From positions 1 to 26,328 of the IMG/VR virus record IMGVR_UViG_3300025450_000106: 26,328 nt of DNA; one strand, given 5' to 3'. The position numbers and the translations under genes were made by a program. The stretch's first letter is position 1. Each line of letters begins with the position of its first letter. Below are positions 21,917 through 26,328 of the stretch, piece by piece. Source of the stretch: a virus. Below the pieces are notes generated by a model, which was not told where the DNA came from, made no database searches, and saw only the letters and a program-made list of their open reading frames with translations.

Positions 21917-24217
21917 ATGGCTGTTGGTCGAATTTCGGGTCCGCTCTTAAAGGACAACCTCCTACGCAATGGCGTAGACTTGGCCTTCGAGACGAGCCTT
22001 CTTTACTTGGATGTTACAAACAGCCGCGTAGGTATTAATAATGCCACACCCGCTAGCGACCTCCATGTAACTGGAACCACCCGTACTACCAATCTATATG
22101 TAACAAATCAAACACAAATTGGCCAACCTGGCAGTATGTTTACTGTCAGCGGCAACACTATTGCCAGTGATAATTCAACAATTAATCTAACCCCAAGCGG
22201 ATCAAACGCTGTAGTTTATCAAGGGTTAATCAGTGTTGGACAGTTGACTATTGGAACAAATAACATAAGTTCCACTGGTACAAATACAGATATAAACATA
22301 AATCCAAGCGGCACTGGCCAACTAGTTGTTGGTACTGTATCTGCAAATCGAAACGTATTAATCAACGGAAACTTACACGCAACTGGCGTAATCACAGCCG
22401 ACGGTAATATTCAGCTGGGTAATCAAACTAGCGACACCGTTACATTTGATGCCGAAGTAAACAGCGATATTATACCTAGCACAAATAACTATTACAACTT
22501 AGGTTCTAGCTCAAATGCTTGGAAAAACTTGTATGTTACTAATGTAAGTGCCACCGGAATTACCACAACTGATTTTACATCAAGCGGTAATTTAACTATA
22601 AATGGCACTACTACTATTAGTGGTACTACTACAATTGGTGCAGATAGTACTAATTTGCTAAATGTAATTGCTAGAATTAATAGCAATTTAATTCCTAACA
22701 CAACTTTACTCTACGATTTAGGAGCCAACGGGTTATACTGGAATACAGCATATATTAATACCGTAACTACTAGCGGCTTAACTATTACAAATAATAGTAT
22801 TACCAGTACAGCCACTAACAGTAACTTGTTACTAAGCGCCAACGGTATTGGTCAAGTTTATATTCCAAGTAATAATCTACAAGTAGATAATAATGCCAAT
22901 ATACAAGGCAATTTAACTGTAGGCGGAACAACTAGTTTACAAAATGTTGGAATAACTGGCACCTTAACCCAAACTGGTAATTTTACACAAACTGGTAATT
23001 TTACAACCAGCGGTAATGTACAAGCAGGTAGCCTTAGTGTTTTTGGAACTCTTACAATTCCTAATTTTATAATTAGCGGTAGCACAATTACTAGTACTAC
23101 TAACAATGCTAATTTTAATTTAGTAACTACTGGATCTGGACAAGTCTACATACCTAGTAGCCTTTTAATTAGTCAGAATCTTGCAATCCAAAATAACTTA
23201 ATAGTTTCTGGAACTAGTACATTAGCTGGTACTAGTATAAATGGTACAGTTGGACAAACTGGTAATTTTAATCAAACTGGTAATTTTACTACCAGCGGCA
23301 ACTTAACAGTTACTGGTAATGCTAGCATTTCTGGCAACTTAACTATTCCAAATATCACCATTGGCGGAAGTACCATTGCTACCAACCAAGGTAATTTAGA
23401 TCTGAACATTCAAGGATCTGGCACAGGTAGTGTTATAGTAGAAAGTGTTAAATTCACAGATAACAATATTCAAAGTGTTGGAACAAATGCAAATTTATTA
23501 TTAACACCTCAAAGTAATGCCAGTGTTATTATAAACAACAACGGTAGTTTTGTACTACCAGTTGGAACAACAAGCCAGCGTCCTGATCCTGCTAGTAACG
23601 GTATGATCCGTTATAATACTGATTTAAAAAGATATGAAGGCTACAATGTAGATAACTGGTATAAATTGGGCGGAGTAGAAAGTGCTGATGGAAAAACAAG
23701 AATAACACCAGAATTAACACCTGGCGCCGGTGATAATATTATTAGATTCTTTGCAAACAATGTTCTTGTAGCAACAATAGACCCTGCTAAATTATACACA
23801 ATTGATTTTCAAACAAGTAATTTAGACATAAGTAATAATACAATTAGTGCAATCTCGCCTAATACAGATATCAATTTAAACACATCAGGTTCTGGTGGAG
23901 TTCTTATAGGAAATCTGCGTTTTGCGGGCAATAGCATTACTAATGTAGCATCAAACGCGGTAACAGAATTTGTAGAAAACGGTAATGGATATGTTAAAAT
24001 ATCCGGAACTTACGGACTAGTAATACCAAGCGGCGATGAAAATCAGCGCCCTGCTTTGCAATATACTGAAGTCGGTATGACTCGTTATAATACTACATAT
24101 CAATATGTTGAAGTATTCAACGGCGTTAGTTGGACCAGCGTTTCTGGTACAAGTACTGGTGTTACATTTAATGATGCAACTGATATTGGTATTGAAGCTG
24201 CACTAATGATAGGATAA
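21917..24217 (+). CDS. Large repetitive beta-rich tail protein B, 766 aa, paralogue of protein A
   Basis: A 766-residue protein built like its upstream neighbour: N-terminal GRISGPLLKDNLLRNGVDLA then LDVTNSRVGINNATPASDL, then runs of GNLTVTGNASISGN-type strand repeats including tandem QTGNFTQTGNFTTSGN, and blocks NNYYNLGSSSNAWKNLYVTN and LLYDLGANGLYWNTAYINTV. A LPVGTTSQRPDPASNGMIRY module is near residue 555, and IPSGDENQRP...GMTRYN near the end. The first 150 bases use GC-richer codons than protein A although the peptides match, so the copies are old. Expected role: fibre or spike subunit. Its own late promoter and long leader allow separate regulation. Confidence 0.75.
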   Translation: MAVGRISGPLLKDNLLRNGVDLAFETSLLYLDVTNSRVGINNATPASDLHVTGTTRTTNLYVTNQTQIGQPGSMFTVSGNTIASDNSTINLTPSGSNAVVYQGLISVGQLTIGTNNISSTGTNTDININPSGTGQLVVGTVSANRNVLINGNLHATGVITADGNIQLGNQTSDTVTFDAEVNSDIIPSTNNYYNLGSSSNAWKNLYVTNVSATGITTTDFTSSGNLTINGTTTISGTTTIGADSTNLLNVIARINSNLIPNTTLLYDLGANGLYWNTAYINTVTTSGLTITNNSITSTATNSNLLLSANGIGQVYIPSNNLQVDNNANIQGNLTVGGTTSLQNVGITGTLTQTGNFTQTGNFTTSGNVQAGSLSVFGTLTIPNFIISGSTITSTTNNANFNLVTTGSGQVYIPSSLLISQNLAIQNNLIVSGTSTLAGTSINGTVGQTGNFNQTGNFTTSGNLTVTGNASISGNLTIPNITIGGSTIATNQGNLDLNIQGSGTGSVIVESVKFTDNNIQSVGTNANLLLTPQSNASVIINNNGSFVLPVGTTSQRPDPASNGMIRYNTDLKRYEGYNVDNWYKLGGVESADGKTRITPELTPGAGDNIIRFFANNVLVATIDPAKLYTIDFQTSNLDISNNTISAISPNTDINLNTSGSGGVLIGNLRFAGNSITNVASNAVTEFVENGNGYVKISGTYGLVIPSGDENQRPALQYTEVGMTRYNTTYQYVEVFNGVSWTSVSGTSTGVTFNDATDIGIEAALMIG
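22970..23005 (+). repeat. Tandem 18-bp repeat in tail protein B
   Basis: Two identical adjacent units of CAAACTGGTAATTTTACA occupy 22970-22987 and 22988-23005 and encode QTGNFT twice. Close variants occur at about 23265-23295 in the same gene and at about 20450-20475 in the paralogue. Confidence 0.85.
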
Positions 24218-24221
24218 AATA

Positions 24222-24554
24222 ATGACAACAGCTTTTAAAAACGTATTGAATTCAGGATTAGGAACAAGTCCTACTACTGTATTAACCACAAATAACACTG
24301 CACGAACTACAGTAATTGGTTTAAGTTTGACCAATACAACTTCTGGCATTATTTTAGCCAGTGTACAATTACAAGACACTGTGGCTAGTACTAGCGCCTA
24401 TTATGTTCAGAATATTGTTATACCTCCTAATACAAGTGCTAGAGTAATTAACGGCGGCGAAAGACTAGTCTGTGGTCCAAGTACAAATATTATAATAACA
24501 TCTAATACAGCAAGTAGTATTGATCTTGTTATGAGCTACGTTGAAATAAGCTAA
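24222..24554 (+). CDS. Small beta-sandwich-like virion protein, 110 aa
   Basis: A 110-residue protein starting four bases after the stop of protein B. The strand order (TTVIGLSLTNTTSGIILASV, then YYVQNIVIPPNTSARVINGG, then ERLVCGPSTNIIITSN) is similar to the 116-residue product at 18426, so I regard the two as paralogues at weak identity. Such small proteins accompany fibre genes in many environmental T4-like phages. No good Shine-Dalgarno sequence is seen (GGATAAAATAATG), so translational coupling to the upstream gene is likely. Confidence 0.65.
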   Translation: MTTAFKNVLNSGLGTSPTTVLTTNNTARTTVIGLSLTNTTSGIILASVQLQDTVASTSAYYVQNIVIPPNTSARVINGGERLVCGPSTNIIITSNTASSIDLVMSYVEIS

Positions 24555-24564
24555 GGATAAAATT

Positions 24565-24948
24565 ATGACCTATTATGTTGGTAACGAATACAATTTAAAT
24601 GATTTGCTAGGAGATGGAAACCCTAGATATTTTTACGCTCTACAAAGATTAGACGACGGTACTCTTTATTTTTATAAAGTTGATCAGTTAAGTAGCTCAG
24701 GAACAATCACGGTAAACGTTCCAGGTTTAAGTCAGAATAATTTTGAAAATTTTGAATATGGTGTAGATTTCTTTGATGGACGATTGGCAACTGACCATAG
24801 TCGTCCATATCCTAATTTACAATTTGATCAATATCGATGGGACAATAAAAATTGTTATTATTATCTAGATACTGCAACTGGACAGCTAGTTGTTAGAATT
24901 AATCAAGCGTATACATATTCGCAAGCTCAAATAATTAGTTCAAATTAA
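24565..24948 (+). CDS. Hypothetical virion-cluster protein, 127 aa
   Basis: A 127-residue acidic, aromatic-rich protein (MTYYVGNEYNLNDLLGDGNP, then RYFYALQRLDDGTLYFYKVD). It has several Tyr/Asp-rich strands and ends in a Gln/Ser-rich tail. Shine-Dalgarno AAGGA lies before the ATG, and the gene is 10 bases after its neighbour and 15 before the repeat protein downstream. I do not recognise a family. Context suggests a tail or fibre-associated structural protein. Confidence 0.65.
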   Translation: MTYYVGNEYNLNDLLGDGNPRYFYALQRLDDGTLYFYKVDQLSSSGTITVNVPGLSQNNFENFEYGVDFFDGRLATDHSRPYPNLQFDQYRWDNKNCYYYLDTATGQLVVRINQAYTYSQAQIISSN

Positions 24949-24963
24949 TAGGAAAAGAATAAA

Positions 24964-26328
24964 ATGGCAGCAGAATTTAAAATTGGAAGACTAAAATTTA
25001 CCTGGGAAGGTCAGTGGACGCCAAATACTTTTTATAATCGCGATGCGGTTGTTGGGTATCAAGGTAAAACCTATGTATGTCTAGTTCCTAACACATCAAA
25101 CAGTACAAATTTTTACACAGACTTGTATTCTAGTCCGTATCCTTATTGGAATTTAGTACTCGACGGCAAAACTTTTTCTGGAGCATGGACTACAGGAACA
25201 GCTTATAGTCTAGGTAATTTAGTTATCAGCGGCGGTGTTATGTATTATTGTAACACTAATCACACTAGTTCGACATTTGCAACTGACGCTGCTAAGTGGG
25301 CCATCTACAATGAATTTTTCTCTTGGCATACTACGTGGACTACTAGCACAGCTTATAGTCTAAATGATATTGTAAAGTATGGTGGAATTGTTTACAAGTG
25401 TATTGTTAACCATACTAGTGCTTCGACTACGGCTCTTGGTTTAGAAGCTAATCAAAGCAACTGGAGTACATTCTACAGCGGAATTGAATATAAAGGCAAT
25501 TGGCAATCTAATTACAGATATAAAGCTAATGATGTTGTAAAAATTGGAGCAGATTTATATCAAGTTACAGTTGGACATACATCTTCAAGCATTCCTGCTT
25601 CAGGAAATTTCACAATGTATATACCAGGCCAGGAAGAGCAAGGTGCCTGGAGTTCTTCAACAGTTTATCAAAAGGGAGATATTGTTAATTACGGTGGATA
25701 TAGTTATATCTCAAATACATTTGACAATACAAACAATACTCCGTCAACTGATACTACCGATTGGAGTGTACTAACACAAAATTATTTGTTAATGGGTGAC
25801 TGGGCATATAATGTTGCTTATCAAGTAGGAGATGTTGTTCGTAAAGGCGGAGAAGTATTTGTAGCAATACAAGATAATTCAGCTCAAGACCCTACCAGTT
25901 TTAGTTATACTACTAACTATAACTCAACAGGTAGTAGCGGAACCACGCTAGTAGTTACTTCATCATTAGGAATTGTATTAGGAATGACAGTGGTTGGTAA
26001 CGGTTTTGCTAGCGGACAATATGTTACTAAAATTATTAATAGTACAACTGTATTATTAAGTTCTCCGCCCGATACAGCTTTAGTTAACGCACAAAATTTA
26101 ACATTTTCAGGTGTAAGTCCTTACTGGAGTGAACTATCTCCAGGTGTTCGCTGGAGAAGTTTTTGGTCAGCTGGTACACAATATACTATCGGTGACCTTG
26201 CCTTGTATAAAAATTATACATATCGTTGTATTACAACACATGTCGGTAGCGTATTAAATCGACCAGATGTAGATACAAATAGTAGTTTCTGGGTAGTATA
26301 TACTAGACATGCTACACGCAATGCATTA
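24964..26328 (+). CDS. Tandem carbohydrate-binding-type repeat protein (at least 455 aa, 3' end outside window)
   Basis: The frame is open from ATG 24964 (Shine-Dalgarno AGGAAAAG) to the window edge, 455 codons without a stop. It contains seven copies of a module of about 40-60 residues with the pattern W-x(4,6)-Y-x2-(G/N)D-x-V-x2-G-x2-Y-x-C-x3-HTS. Clear copies include AWTTGTAYSLGNLVISGG, TWTTSTAYSLNDIVKYGG and NWQSNYRYKANDVVKIGA. This is the layout of chitin-binding/CBM5/12-type domains. An insertion of about 80 residues with a 'GMTVVGNGFASGQYV' strand pair separates copies six and seven. The protein is probably displayed on the virion to bind cell-surface or mucus glycans. Aromatic residues expected for sugar stacking are kept in most copies. 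Confidence 0.82.
   Translation, partial: MAAEFKIGRLKFTWEGQWTPNTFYNRDAVVGYQGKTYVCLVPNTSNSTNFYTDLYSSPYPYWNLVLDGKTFSGAWTTGTAYSLGNLVISGGVMYYCNTNHTSSTFATDAAKWAIYNEFFSWHTTWTTSTAYSLNDIVKYGGIVYKCIVNHTSASTTALGLEANQSNWSTFYSGIEYKGNWQSNYRYKANDVVKIGADLYQVTVGHTSSSIPASGNFTMYIPGQEEQGAWSSSTVYQKGDIVNYGGYSYISNTFDNTNNTPSTDTTDWSVLTQNYLLMGDWAYNVAYQVGDVVRKGGEVFVAIQDNSAQDPTSFSYTTNYNSTGSSGTTLVVTSSLGIVLGMTVVGNGFASGQYVTKIINSTTVLLSSPPDTALVNAQNLTFSGVSPYWSELSPGVRWRSFWSAGTQYTIGDLALYKNYTYRCITTHVGSVLNRPDVDTNSSFWVVYTRHATRNAL

Noticed and set aside
25544-25774. 76-codon plus-strand frame
   Set aside because: Lies within the open frame of the carbohydrate-binding repeat protein, whose repeats are coherent.
1-26328. CRISPR array, IS element or integrase
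   Set aside because: No regularly spaced repeats with unique spacers, and no transposase or recombinase motifs on either strand.

Overview
The window comes from an AT-rich, tailed, contractile-tail bacteriophage with a T4-type gene set. It holds the recombination nuclease pair gp47/gp46, a gp26-type zinc-ribbon protein, a tape-measure protein and the head cassette gp20 - (small ORF) - acidic core protein - gp21 - gp22 - gp23 in T4 order. TATAAATA-like late promoters lie throughout the structural half. Protein style (short gp23, long beta-rich 'GNLTVTG' tail proteins) recalls environmental T4-like phages of marine or freshwater bacteria more than coliphage T4. The sequence does not identify the host. 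No tRNA, integrase, IS element or CRISPR array was seen.

Layout. (1) 1-3643, plus strand: the tail of an unknown gene, gp47, gp46, a 92-residue basic protein and a SegE-like GIY-YIG protein, tightly coupled and without late promoters. This is a DNA metabolism block. (2) 3644-4119: a gap with several hairpins, a possible 41-codon non-ATG ORF and a minus-strand terminator. (3) 4120-5168, minus strand: a gp26-like gene followed in the -1 frame by a gp51-like ORF that has no canonical start codon. (4) 5259-9575, plus strand: a hydrophobic 341-residue protein and a 1077-residue tape-measure-like protein. (5) 9591-15505: portal, small ORF, acidic core protein, protease, scaffold and major capsid protein, closed by a strong UUCG-loop terminator. 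(6) 15577 to the window end: beta-rich virion and tail proteins, including two large paralogues and, cut by the window edge, a protein made of tandem carbohydrate-binding-type repeats.

The most interesting signal is at 4298-4359 on the minus strand. A slippery heptamer TTTTTTC lies in the correct phase at the end of the gp26-like gene. Five bases later comes an 11-bp stem. The -1 frame then stays open for 77 codons that encode a gp51-like domain. This is a textbook layout for programmed -1 ribosomal frameshifting and would make a 349-residue gp26-gp51 fusion beside the 275-residue short form. It parallels the G/GT tail-assembly chaperones of lambda-type phages, and the tape-measure-like gene is next door on the other strand.

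Other points of interest are late-promoter motifs placed so close to ATG codons that leaderless mRNAs are implied, a T4-gene-38-like SD-hairpin-ATG arrangement before the GIY-YIG gene, mutually exclusive hairpins in the leader of the 16253 gene, and a structured intergenic region at 3834-3936.
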